Origin: an uncultured Bacilli bacterium
Lineage (GTDB): Bacteria > Bacillota_I > Bacilli_A > RF39 > UBA660
Reading direction: 5' to 3'
Assembly (NCBI GenBank): GCA_947627915.1
Contig: CANQXT010000004.1
Span: 1-45,911 of the forward strand
DNA: 45,911 bases
In this document: positions 28,854 through 37,610 of the stretch, in pieces
Position numbering within the stretch: position 1 is the stretch's first letter
Layout: every line of letters starts with the position of its first letter
The notes under the pieces: generated by a model
Database searches by the model: none
What the model saw: the letters and a program-made list of their open reading frames with translations, nothing else
What the model was told of the DNA's origin: nothing
Made by a program: the position numbers and the translations under genes

Positions 28854-30774
28854 AATATACTGGTTCACTTCCTTTTAAAAAGTAATATATAGTAGCTTTG
28901 TTTTTATCATTAGTGGGTTTTCCAGATATAGCATCTAAAATAACCCCAACGACATCTTTTGGCGTATCATACCAATTATCTGGATAATCTTTTTGAATAC
29001 TTTCCATTGTATCGGCCCAAATATTTTTAGTTAAATAACTATAATTTTTATCAAATTCTCTATTATCATCATAACCAATCCAAACTAACATTAAATCATC
29101 TTTATTATATCCCACAACCCAATGATCAGTGGCTGTAGTACCTGTTTTAATTGCATATTTTCGACTAAGTTTAGAAGCAATAGTGGATGCTGTAGCAACT
29201 GTATAATCTTTAAAAACACTATTAGTGGTATTAGCAAGTAATTCATTTAAAATATAAACATAATTAGGATTTAAAACTAAACTATTTTTTTGTTCTTTAT
29301 TATATATTACATTTCCTTTATTATCTTCAATCTTTCTAATAAAGTATAATTCTTTCTTATAACCACCACTAGCTAAAGTAGCATACCCAGTAGCATAATC
29401 AATTATGTTTATTTCGCCAGTACCTAAAGCTAGTGATGGAATAGATGGTAAATCTTCTTTAATTCCTGCTTTTTTAGCTGTTTTAACTAATTCATCAGTT
29501 CCTAAAAAAAGATTAGTTTTAACTGCATAAATATTATCAGAAAAGGCAATGGCTGCTCCCATTGTAATATCTTTATTCGCATATTTATTACCATAATTAA
29601 TTGGAGCATATGTTTTTTTGTCATCAGTATTAAAGATTGTAAATTCACTTTTAAAAAGACTTGTTGCAGTTAAATTATTTTCTAAAGCCGTATAGTATAA
29701 AAAAGATTTCATTGTTGATCCTACTTGTCTTTTAGAAGATACAGCTCGATTATATTCACTTAAACCATAATCCATTCCTCCCGTTAAAGCTTCAATTTTT
29801 CCTGATTCCGGATCGACAATAATACTTGATACTTGCATTTCTTTTTCCTCCTGCATATTGCTTAATATTTTTTCTTCTAAAGTCTTTTGTTTTTCCATAT
29901 CTAAATTAGTATATATTTTAAGCATCCCTTCTTCTAATACTTTTTTATTTATGCCTAATTTTTCTAATTCATGATAAACAGCATCTTGATAATACATAAG
30001 CATTTGTAAATGTTGTTCATTTTCTTTACCATATATTTCAATATTATTTAAATCTAAATTATCATAAGTTTCTTGGGTAATATAATTATTATTTAAAAGA
30101 GTTTTAGCTACTACTAAACTTCTTTTTAAAGATTCTTCTTTATTTGAAACAGGATTATATTTATTTGGACTTTTTGGTATACCTGCTAATATGATAGCTT
30201 CTTCTAAAGTTAAATCTTTAACATCTTTATTAAAATAAAACATTGAGGCATTACTAACGCCATAATTACCATTACCATAATTTATAGTATTTAAATAAGC
30301 TTCTAATATATCATCTTTGTCATATTGTAATTCAACAATAACAGTTAAGAAAGCTTCTTTTATTTTTCTAATCCAATTAGTATCAAAATCAAGATATAAG
30401 TTTTTAACAAGTTGTTGAGTTATAGTAGATGCTCCCTGAACTATATGACCATTTTTAATATTTTTAAACATAGCTTTACTAATTCTTAAAATATCAAAAC
30501 CATGATGGTTATAAAACTTCTTATCTTCAATAGATATAACGGCATTAATTAAATTTTCATTAATATCTTCTAAATCTACCCATTTACTTGTACTACTTCC
30601 TTGATATACTAAATTATCTTTATTATCATATAAATAATAAGTACCATTATTAGTTATATTTAATTTAGGTATAATTAAAGCATAAATATTAATACCTAAA
30701 TATAATACTAAGATACTAAATAATAGGAAAAAAATTACTTTTCCCAAACTTTTTAATATTTGCAAATGTATCAC
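28852..30774 (-). CDS. Class A penicillin-binding protein (transglycosylase/transpeptidase)
   Basis: GT51 motifs EDKKFYNHHGFD, GASTITQQLVKNLYL; transpeptidase SSKRQVGSTMKSF, SDN, KTGTT. Confidence 0.95.
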   Translation of the reverse strand: MIHLQILKSLGKVIFFLLFSILVLYLGINIYALIIPKLNITNNGTYYLYDNKDNLVYQGSSTSKWVDLEDINENLINAVISIEDKKFYNHHGFDILRISKAMFKNIKNGHIVQGASTITQQLVKNLYLDFDTNWIRKIKEAFLTVIVELQYDKDDILEAYLNTINYGNGNYGVSNASMFYFNKDVKDLTLEEAIILAGIPKSPNKYNPVSNKEESLKRSLVVAKTLLNNNYITQETYDNLDLNNIEIYGKENEQHLQMLMYYQDAVYHELEKLGINKKVLEEGMLKIYTNLDMEKQKTLEEKILSNMQEEKEMQVSSIIVDPESGKIEALTGGMDYGLSEYNRAVSSKRQVGSTMKSFLYYTALENNLTATSLFKSEFTIFNTDDKKTYAPINYGNKYANKDITMGAAIAFSDNIYAVKTNLFLGTDELVKTAKKAGIKEDLPSIPSLALGTGEINIIDYATGYATLASGGYKKELYFIRKIEDNKGNVIYNKEQKNSLVLNPNYVYILNELLANTTNSVFKDYTVATASTIASKLSRKYAIKTGTTATDHWVVGYNKDDLMLVWIGYDDNREFDKNYSYLTKNIWADTMESIQKDYPDNWYDTPKDVVGVILDAISGKPTNDKNKATIYYFLKGSEPVY

Positions 30775-30862
30775 CTAAAATTATTATGTAAAAAAATATT
30801 AATTTTATGTTGAATTTATATAGATGTTATGTTATAGTTTTTAGGAATAAAGGAGTGATTAT

Positions 30863-31204
30863 ATTAAAAGGAATATAGATTGGTTATTATATAATAATAA
30901 TGAATTAATAATAAATAATAAGAATGTTAATTGTATTTTTAAAAATAATATAATAGAATATAAAGAAAATGATGGTAGTATAAATTATGTCAATTTAGAT
31001 AATAAAGAATATATAAGAGAAAATAAAGCAATATATTTTAAAGTTGATTTTAATAATTTAGAATTTACCTATATTTTAAAAGAATTAGATCATAAAATAG
31101 TAGCACCATTAAAGAATGGTCATATTAATATAAGTGATAAGAATATTGATATGTTATATGCTTTAGAAGATGAAGATAAGAAAATTATAATCAATATATT
31201 ATAG
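30863..31204 (+). CDS. 113-aa protein, possibly DUF1934/YwiB-like, with apparent ATT start
   Basis: Frame IKRNIDWLLYNNNELIINNKNVNCIFKNNIIEYKENDG...NIL* open from in-frame TAA just upstream; AAAGGAG 7 nt before ATT; no ATG/GTG/TTG near the 5' end; located before rpoE. Confidence 0.65.
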   Translation: MKRNIDWLLYNNNELIINNKNVNCIFKNNIIEYKENDGSINYVNLDNKEYIRENKAIYFKVDFNNLEFTYILKELDHKIVAPLKNGHINISDKNIDMLYALEDEDKKIIINIL

Positions 31205-31250
31205 TAATAATATATTATATAGCATATAATGATTAGAAAAGGAGAAAATT

Positions 31251-31688
31251 ATGAATTTAAAAGAATTATCAAAAGAAGAATTACAGACTATGGGATATGA
31301 TGAAATAGCATATTTAGTTTTAGAAAATAATAAAAAGAAAATGAAATTATTAGATTTATTTAAAAAAGTTTGTGCTGTATTAGAATTACCTGAAAATACA
31401 GTTGAAGATAGAATAACTGACTTTTTTGAATTATTATCTATTAATAAAAAATTTATATTATTAAAAAATGGTTATTGGGATTTAGCTATTAACCATAAAC
31501 AAGATATCGTAGTAGAAGATGAAGAAGATGATAATACCGAAGAAGAATCATTTGATGATGAAGATGAAGTAATGGAAGAAAAAGAAGAAGATATTTTCTA
31601 TGATGATGATTTAGATGATTCTGATGAAGATGACGATGATCTTAAAGATTTAGTTATTATGGATGAAGATGAAAATATTCAAGAATAG
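31251..31688 (+). CDS. rpoE: DNA-directed RNA polymerase delta subunit
   Basis: N-terminal MNLKELSKEELQTMGYDEIAYLVLENNKKKMKLLDLF...NGYWDL; long Asp/Glu-rich tail. Confidence 0.9.
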   Translation: MNLKELSKEELQTMGYDEIAYLVLENNKKKMKLLDLFKKVCAVLELPENTVEDRITDFFELLSINKKFILLKNGYWDLAINHKQDIVVEDEEDDNTEEESFDDEDEVMEEKEEDIFYDDDLDDSDEDDDDLKDLVIMDEDENIQE

Positions 31689-31730
31689 GTATATATTATA
31701 AGAATAAAATAATTAAATGAATATATAAAT

Positions 31731-31767
31731 AATGAAACTTTTAATGAGACATTTAGTTTCATTTTTT
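31731..31767 (+). terminator. Intrinsic terminator after rpoE
   Basis: AATGAAACT...AGTTTCATT + T-run. Confidence 0.65.
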
Positions 31768-31783
31768 AATCTAAAGGAGTTTT

Positions 31784-32659
31784 ATGAAAAAGATAATAAA
31801 TAATCTAGCTATAAAAACAAGTGTTATCACAATTATAATTAATTTATTTCTATTTATAATTAAATTAATATTGGGATTAATTTCCCATTCTAAAAGTTTA
31901 GTATCCGATGCTATTCATTCTTTAAGTGATGTTTTTACAACCATAATTGTTATTTTTGGTTTTATAGTATCTAGTAGAGAAGCAGATGAAAATCATCCAT
32001 ATGGTCATGAAAGAATTGAAAGTGCTTTTGCTATTGTTTTAGCATTTATTCTTTTAATAACTGGTGTATATATAGGTTATGAAGGACTAATATCTCTTGT
32101 TAATCCAAGTAAAATAGTAGTTCCAAGTTTAATAGGTTTAATCGGGGCTATTTTATCTATATTAGTAAAAGAAATTATGTATCAATATACGATTCGTATT
32201 GCTAAGAAATTAAATTCTCCATCCCTAAAAGGTGATGCTTGGCACCATCGTAGTGATGCCATTTCTTCTTTAGGTTCCCTAGTAGGTATTTTAGGAGCTC
32301 ACTATGGTTTACCTATTCTAGATCCTTTAATTTGTTTATTTATCTGTCTTTTAATTATTAAAACCTCAATTGATATCTTTATTAGTGCTTTAAGTGGTAT
32401 GTTAGATACAGCGTGTGATAAAGAAACGGAAAATGCTATTTTAAAAACAATTATTGATAGTAATAAAAAGTTTCAAGTAATAGATTTAAAAACAAGATTA
32501 TTTGGTAGTAAAATATATATTGATTTAATAATATCTATGGATGGTAATACAACTTTAAAAAATGTGGATAAAGTACGAGTAAAATTACACGATGAAATAG
32601 AAGCTAAGTTTAATCTTGTTAAACACATTAATATTAAAGTTATTCCTAATGAAAAATAA
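31784..32659 (+). CDS. Cation diffusion facilitator family transporter
   Basis: SLVSDAIHSLSDVFTT, HPYGHERIE, GDAWHHRSDAISSLGSL. Confidence 0.93.
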   Translation: MKKIINNLAIKTSVITIIINLFLFIIKLILGLISHSKSLVSDAIHSLSDVFTTIIVIFGFIVSSREADENHPYGHERIESAFAIVLAFILLITGVYIGYEGLISLVNPSKIVVPSLIGLIGAILSILVKEIMYQYTIRIAKKLNSPSLKGDAWHHRSDAISSLGSLVGILGAHYGLPILDPLICLFICLLIIKTSIDIFISALSGMLDTACDKETENAILKTIIDSNKKFQVIDLKTRLFGSKIYIDLIISMDGNTTLKNVDKVRVKLHDEIEAKFNLVKHINIKVIPNEK

Positions 32660-32719
32660 ATTGACAATGATATAGAAGTAGTATTAAAATATTTCCTAAT
32701 TGAAAGGGAATATTTTTTT

Positions 32720-33301
32720 ATGAAAAATAAATTATCTTTAATAAATAAAGAAGTTGAAAAACAAAACTTAAGATTAAAAGAATTAGAAGAAAAATATGCT
32801 AATGTAAATGTTGATAAAGAATTATTTAGGATAAAAAATTTAGATGAAAAATTAGATTATACTTTGATTCAAGCAGAAATAAGAACTGAATTGTCTAAAC
32901 AATATGATTATATAAGTGAAAATTGTAGTAATAGAGCATTTAAATATATTGTTACATCTTTTATAAACCTATTTATTACTTTATTATTAGCTAGATTAAG
33001 TGGTCTTAATTTTATAGTTGATTTTATGATGTTTATAACTATATTTACAACTATGGAAAGTGTTTTTAATAAGGTAGTTGAGTGTATATTTAATAATAAA
33101 GCAATATATGAAAGAGAAAAAATTACATATTATAATAACTTTTTTATGAGTTGTTCATTAGAAAAAGAATTATTATTAAAAGATGAAAATACCCATATAA
33201 TTGAAGATAATTTAATTGATGATACTTTTGATTATAATTTAGTAAAAAATAATTTATTTACTGATAAAGATAAAACTTTAACAAGAAAAAAATTTAAATA
33301 A
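32720..33301 (+). CDS. Hypothetical membrane protein
   Basis: Complete ORF, coiled-coil N-terminus and central TM hairpin; AT-rich hairpin upstream. Confidence 0.7.
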   Translation: MKNKLSLINKEVEKQNLRLKELEEKYANVNVDKELFRIKNLDEKLDYTLIQAEIRTELSKQYDYISENCSNRAFKYIVTSFINLFITLLLARLSGLNFIVDFMMFITIFTTMESVFNKVVECIFNNKAIYEREKITYYNNFFMSCSLEKELLLKDENTHIIEDNLIDDTFDYNLVKNNLFTDKDKTLTRKKFK

Positions 33302-33318
33302 ATTAAGGAGATAGCATT

Positions 33319-33963
33319 ATGAAACAAGTACAAATTGATAATTTTAAAAAAGTTAATAAAGAAGTCGAAAATAAAATAAAAACAGATTATAATAATATTA
33401 CTTTAGATGAAATAATAGAATTATATAATACTACAGTTACTAATGAATATTTCCAAGAAGATATGACTTTAAAAGAAAAAGTTAATTTTTTAGTTAATCA
33501 AATGACTTATTATATATATGATTATACTGTATATGAAGAAAAAGTCCAAAAGAATATTGCTAGATCTAAAAAATACTGGAATATATCTATTACTTTAGCT
33601 ATTTTATTTTTAATTAATTCTTTATTAGGAATATTAAGCTTAGGTATAATACTTGCTATAGGAATGGTAGGATCTTACTTTATTAGTCTTATTAATAAAA
33701 TATTAGAACTAATTAATGGTAATAAATTTGACGAAAATTCGATGGGTATTGAATATATATCTCACTTATTAAAAAGTGCTACGATTGAGTTAAAAAGAGA
33801 AGAAAAGAAAGAAATTGAAAATGTTGATAATTTAAAGGCCACAATAACTGATGAAAAATATGAAATTTCATATAGTTTTGATCGTCAAAATTTAGATATA
33901 AAAATAAAAGAAAAAGAAAATGATAATTTAGTTGGTAATTATAAACTAGTTAGACATAAATAA
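33319..33963 (+). CDS. Hypothetical membrane protein
   Basis: Complete ORF with RBS AAGGAGA; two central TM segments. Confidence 0.75.
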   Translation: MKQVQIDNFKKVNKEVENKIKTDYNNITLDEIIELYNTTVTNEYFQEDMTLKEKVNFLVNQMTYYIYDYTVYEEKVQKNIARSKKYWNISITLAILFLINSLLGILSLGIILAIGMVGSYFISLINKILELINGNKFDENSMGIEYISHLLKSATIELKREEKKEIENVDNLKATITDEKYEISYSFDRQNLDIKIKEKENDNLVGNYKLVRHK

Positions 33964-33984
33964 TTTTTTAAACTATCGTTTTAA

Positions 33985-34013
33985 TTGCGAACATATAATT
34001 AAAATGATATAAT
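33985..34013 (+). promoter_or_regulatory. Sigma-A-type promoter upstream of prfA
   Basis: TTGCGA - 17 bp - TATAAT. Confidence 0.6.
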
Positions 34014-34034
34014 TTTTAACGAAAGAGTGATATT

Positions 34035-35102
34035 ATGTTTGAAAGATTAAATGATATTGTAAAAAAGTATGAAGAGTTAAAAGTTGAATTAACAAAAGAA
34101 GAAGTTTTAACTGATTATAATAAGTTAAAAAAACTTTCGAAAGAACAAAGTGATTTAGAAGAAATTGTTAATAAATATGAAGAATATAAAATGGCTAAGA
34201 ATGCTCTTACGGAAGCCGAATCTTTAGTTAATGATCCTGAATTTAAAGAGATAGCTTTAGGTGAAGTAGAAACATTAACTGAAAAATTAAAAACTCTTAA
34301 TAGTGAACTAGAGATTTTATTAGTACCTAAAGATGAAAATGATGGTAAGAATGTAATTATGGAAATAAGAGGAGCCGCTGGTGGAGATGAAGCTAATATC
34401 TTTGCTGGTGATTTATTTAGAATGTATTCTTATTATGCTGAAGAAAATGGTTGGAAAATTGAAGTATTAAATTCTATTGAAGGTGCTAGTGGAGGATATT
34501 CCCAAATTGAATATATGGTTAAAGGAGATAATGTATATTCAAAATTAAAATATGAAAGTGGTTCCCATCGTGTTCAAAGAGTACCGGAAACAGAAACTCA
34601 AGGAAGAGTTCATACTTCAACGGCAACTGTTTTAGTTATGCCAGAAGTTGAAGATGTTGATATTGAAGTTAAAGAAAGTGATTTAAAAATAGATGTTTAC
34701 CATTCAAGTGGTGCTGGTGGTCAATCAGTTAATACTTCTAATTCAGCAGTACGTATAACTCATATTCCAACTGGTGTAGTAGTAGCATGTCAAACCGAAA
34801 GAAGTCAACTTAAAAATAAAGAAAATGCCATGCGTCTATTAAAAATTAAGTTACACGATGAAATGAAGCAAAAACAAGAACAAGAAGTTGGAGCAGAAAG
34901 AAAAAGTAAAATCGGTACTGGTGATCGTTCTGAAAAAATAAGAACTTATAATTATCCTCAAAATAGAGTAACAGACCATCGTATTAATTTTTCTATTATG
35001 GAACTTGATCGAGTTATGGATGGTAATTTATCTCCAATTATTGAAGCCTTAATAACTGAAGATTTAAGACGTAAACTTGAAGGTAATAAAGAAAGTTTAT
35101 AA
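34035..35102 (+). CDS. prfA: Peptide chain release factor 1
   Basis: GGQ motif SSGAGGQSVNTSNSAVRITHIPTG; PETETQGRVHTSTATV (RF1 PxT region). Confidence 0.97.
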   Translation: MFERLNDIVKKYEELKVELTKEEVLTDYNKLKKLSKEQSDLEEIVNKYEEYKMAKNALTEAESLVNDPEFKEIALGEVETLTEKLKTLNSELEILLVPKDENDGKNVIMEIRGAAGGDEANIFAGDLFRMYSYYAEENGWKIEVLNSIEGASGGYSQIEYMVKGDNVYSKLKYESGSHRVQRVPETETQGRVHTSTATVLVMPEVEDVDIEVKESDLKIDVYHSSGAGGQSVNTSNSAVRITHIPTGVVVACQTERSQLKNKENAMRLLKIKLHDEMKQKQEQEVGAERKSKIGTGDRSEKIRTYNYPQNRVTDHRINFSIMELDRVMDGNLSPIIEALITEDLRRKLEGNKESL

Positions 35103-35103
35103 G

Positions 35104-35823
35104 ATGTCTTTAGAAGAATTATTAAAAAAGTATTTGCCTGAAAATAAATTAGAAGATGGATTAAAACGTTTAAATAATGGTGAACCAGTCCAATACATTA
35201 TTGGAAATGTTGAATTTTATAATTGTCTTATAAATGTTAATCGTCATGTTTTAATACCTCGTTTTGAAACAGAATATTTAGTCCAAAAAACAATTAAATA
35301 TTTACAAGAATTAAATATAATAAATCCTAGTATATTAGATATTGGTACAGGTAGTGGTTGTATTAGTATTGCTTTAAAAAAAAATATTAATTGTTTAGTT
35401 GAAGCTATAGATATAAGTAATGATGCTATAACGGTTGCTAACGATAATGCCAAGATGAATAATGTTGAAATTAATTTTATGGTAAAGGACATTAATAAAT
35501 TTGAAACATCTTCTAAATATGATTTAATTATTAGTAATCCACCTTATGTTTCTTATAATAAAAAAGTAGATGAAAAGACTAAATATGAACCTCAAAATGC
35601 TATATTTGCTAAAGAAGATGGTTTATATTTTTATAAAATTATCTTAGAAAAATTACATAATAATTTAAATATTAATCATTTAATTGCTTTTGAAATAGAT
35701 GATAAACAGGGAAATAAAATAAAAGAATTAGTTCAAAAATATTTACCCAATGATTGTGTTAAAATCGAAAAAGACTATAATAATTATGAGAGATATTTAT
35801 TTATAAGTAATAAAAAGATATAG
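35104..35823 (+). CDS. prmC: Release factor glutamine N5-methyltransferase
   Basis: IPRFETEYLV, LDIGTGSGCISIAL, NPPYV; track start 35077 trimmed to MSLEELL at 35104. Confidence 0.95.
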   Translation: MSLEELLKKYLPENKLEDGLKRLNNGEPVQYIIGNVEFYNCLINVNRHVLIPRFETEYLVQKTIKYLQELNIINPSILDIGTGSGCISIALKKNINCLVEAIDISNDAITVANDNAKMNNVEINFMVKDINKFETSSKYDLIISNPPYVSYNKKVDEKTKYEPQNAIFAKEDGLYFYKIILEKLHNNLNINHLIAFEIDDKQGNKIKELVQKYLPNDCVKIEKDYNNYERYLFISNKKI

Positions 35824-35830
35824 TAGTGTT

Positions 35831-35859
35831 AAATGTTGGTTGTTCCCAACATTTTTTTA
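35831..35859 (+). terminator. Intrinsic terminator after prmC
   Basis: AAATGTTGG-TTGTT-CCCAACATTT + T-run. Confidence 0.65.
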
Positions 35860-35903
35860 GCGAAAACTTGACACCGGGGGGGGTATTATATAATTATCTT
35901 ATA
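35847..35903 (+). repeat. 57-bp direct repeat, copy 1 (terminator arm + promoter with G8 spacer)
   Basis: CAACATTTTTTTAGCGAAAACTTGACACCGGGGGGGGTATTATATAATTATCTTATA; one mismatch to copy 2. Confidence 0.95.
35868..35894 (+). promoter_or_regulatory. Promoter with homopolymeric G8 in a 15-bp spacer
   Basis: TTGACA-CCGGGGGGGGTATTA-TATAAT. Confidence 0.75.
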
Positions 35904-35924
35904 GTAAGGGTAAGATGATTAATA

Positions 35925-37196
35925 ATGAAAAGTATTAACAAAAAAATAATAGTAACTATATTAGTAATCATAGAGATAATGTTAATAAATATAACATATA
36001 AATCATATAGTAATCGAATAATAGATGAAAAAGAAATAGAAAATAAAAGAGTAGCTATAAAAGTAGATAATGGAAATAATGAATATAAAGATAGTGAAAC
36101 ATTACCTGGAAGAGGATATGTATTAAATACAGAATTAACAGAATGTTTAGATATAGAAGGAAATAAAATAGAAAATATAAAATTAGATAGTAATGGAGAA
36201 AATATAACCATAACAGGAAGATATACAAGTTATTGTACAATATATTATTATTTACCAGAAAATAGAGAATATGACTATATAGGAGATTATCAAGTATTTA
36301 TAGCTCCAAAAGAAGGTAATTATAAAATAGAATTATGGGGAGCAAGTGGTGGTGGTGTTAATGGTGGAAAAGGAGCATATACGAAAGGAACAATTCGTTT
36401 AAATCAAAATGATAAATTGTATATTTATGTAGGTCAAATCGGAACATATAAAGCTTGGGCCTTTAATGGAGGTGGCCCAGGAGAATCAAATGGAGGAGGA
36501 GCAACTGATGTAAGATTAAATATATCTAATACTGGTAATTGGGATGATTTTGATTCCTTAAAATCCAGAATAATGGTTGCCTCAGGTGGAGGCGGAGGTA
36601 CAAATAATTCAAATATAGATTATACTAAATCCTACCAAAGAGGAGATGGAGGTACTTTATCAGGAATAGATGCAAGATTTTGTGCAGAATATCTTATTAA
36701 TGTACCATGCTCATATGATTTTAGTGGTCACGGAGGTTCTCAAACATCTGGTGGAAAACAAGGAGAAAAATTTAATAATGTTGTTGATCCATATGAAACA
36801 ATAGAAATGACTGGAAAATTTGGTAAAGGAGGATATGCTAGAAATTCACTTAATTTTGAATATACATCATCTGGTGGAGGAGGAGGTTACTATGGTGGTG
36901 GTCACGGAAATCATCCAGGTAATTCATGGACTGGTGGAGGCGGAGGTTCATCATATATCTCTGGTCACGAAGGTTGTGTAGCAATAAAAGAAGAATCAAC
37001 TGAAGAAAATGTTCAACCAAAAGATGGATGTACAGATGGAACAAAAGATATAAATTGCTCATACCATTATAGTAACAAAATATTTACAGAAACAGAAATG
37101 AAAGCAGGAAACGAAGAAATGCCAACTCATAGTGGTGATGGAAATATGACAGGTAATACTGGAAATGGTTATGCTAAAATAACATTTGTTAATTAA
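35925..37196 (+). CDS. Membrane-anchored surface protein: two-Cys module plus glycine-rich domain
   Basis: N-terminal signal anchor; PGRGYVLNTELTECLD...YTSYCTIYY; then GDYQVFIAPKEGNYKIELWGASGGGVNGGKGAYTKGTIRL and GGGGGG-rich segments. Confidence 0.8.
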   Translation: MKSINKKIIVTILVIIEIMLINITYKSYSNRIIDEKEIENKRVAIKVDNGNNEYKDSETLPGRGYVLNTELTECLDIEGNKIENIKLDSNGENITITGRYTSYCTIYYYLPENREYDYIGDYQVFIAPKEGNYKIELWGASGGGVNGGKGAYTKGTIRLNQNDKLYIYVGQIGTYKAWAFNGGGPGESNGGGATDVRLNISNTGNWDDFDSLKSRIMVASGGGGGTNNSNIDYTKSYQRGDGGTLSGIDARFCAEYLINVPCSYDFSGHGGSQTSGGKQGEKFNNVVDPYETIEMTGKFGKGGYARNSLNFEYTSSGGGGGYYGGGHGNHPGNSWTGGGGGSSYISGHEGCVAIKEESTEENVQPKDGCTDGTKDINCSYHYSNKIFTETEMKAGNEEMPTHSGDGNMTGNTGNGYAKITFVN

Positions 37197-37224
37197 CTCG
37201 TCAACGAAGACGATATAAAATAGA

Positions 37225-37266
37225 AACTTAACCCTGAAAGAGAATAACTCTCTTTCTTTTTAAGTT
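37225..37266 (+). terminator. Intrinsic terminator after glycine-rich protein gene
   Basis: GAAAGAG...CTCTTTC + T5, outer AACTTAA/TTAAGTT. Confidence 0.6.
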
Positions 37267-37308
37267 AAAGTTCGTCAAAATAAGACAAAATATGTCAAAA
37301 TTATCCCC

Positions 37309-37337
37309 TTTACAAAAAGGGAATTATGTAATTTAAT
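37309..37337 (+). promoter_or_regulatory. Candidate promoter of the small toxin-like ORF
   Basis: TTTACA - 17 bp - TTTAAT. Confidence 0.45.
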
Positions 37338-37419
37338 AGTAACTTGAAGTGTTGAACTGGCGCCGCCGAATCAATTTTTTCTCAGGGGGTTTCCTTTTGA
37401 GGGAGGTGGGTGAAGTAAG

Positions 37420-37527
37420 ATGAAAACAAGAAATTTAATAAAAGTATTGCTAGTAATTATTTTTCTACTATTAGTTGTGATATTAGAAAAAGACGCCGTC
37501 CGAATATTTGAATTAATATTCGGATAG
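37420..37527 (+). CDS. 35-aa hydrophobic peptide, candidate type I toxin
   Basis: MKTRNLIKVLLVIIFLLLVVILEKDAVRIFELIFG*; GGGAGGTGGG upstream; stop codon inside a strong hairpin. Confidence 0.6.
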   Translation: MKTRNLIKVLLVIIFLLLVVILEKDAVRIFELIFG

Positions 37528-37566
37528 CGTCAGTCTATAAATAGGCGGCGTGAAATTCACACTTCC
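37487..37566 (-). ncRNA. Candidate antisense RNA (antitoxin-like) overlapping the 3' half of the small ORF
   Basis: Minus-strand TTGTAC-17-TATACT at 37601..37573, then GACGC-UAU-CCGAAUAUU-loop-AAUAUUCGG-ACG-GCGUC + U5 ending ~37487. Confidence 0.5.
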
Positions 37567-37582
37567 TACTTTAGTATATCTC

Positions 37583-37610
37583 AAAAATGTTGATTGTACA
37601 ACATTTTTTT
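37583..37610 (+). terminator. Intrinsic terminator after small ORF
   Basis: AAATGTTG-ATTGTA-CAACATTT + T-run. Confidence 0.6.
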
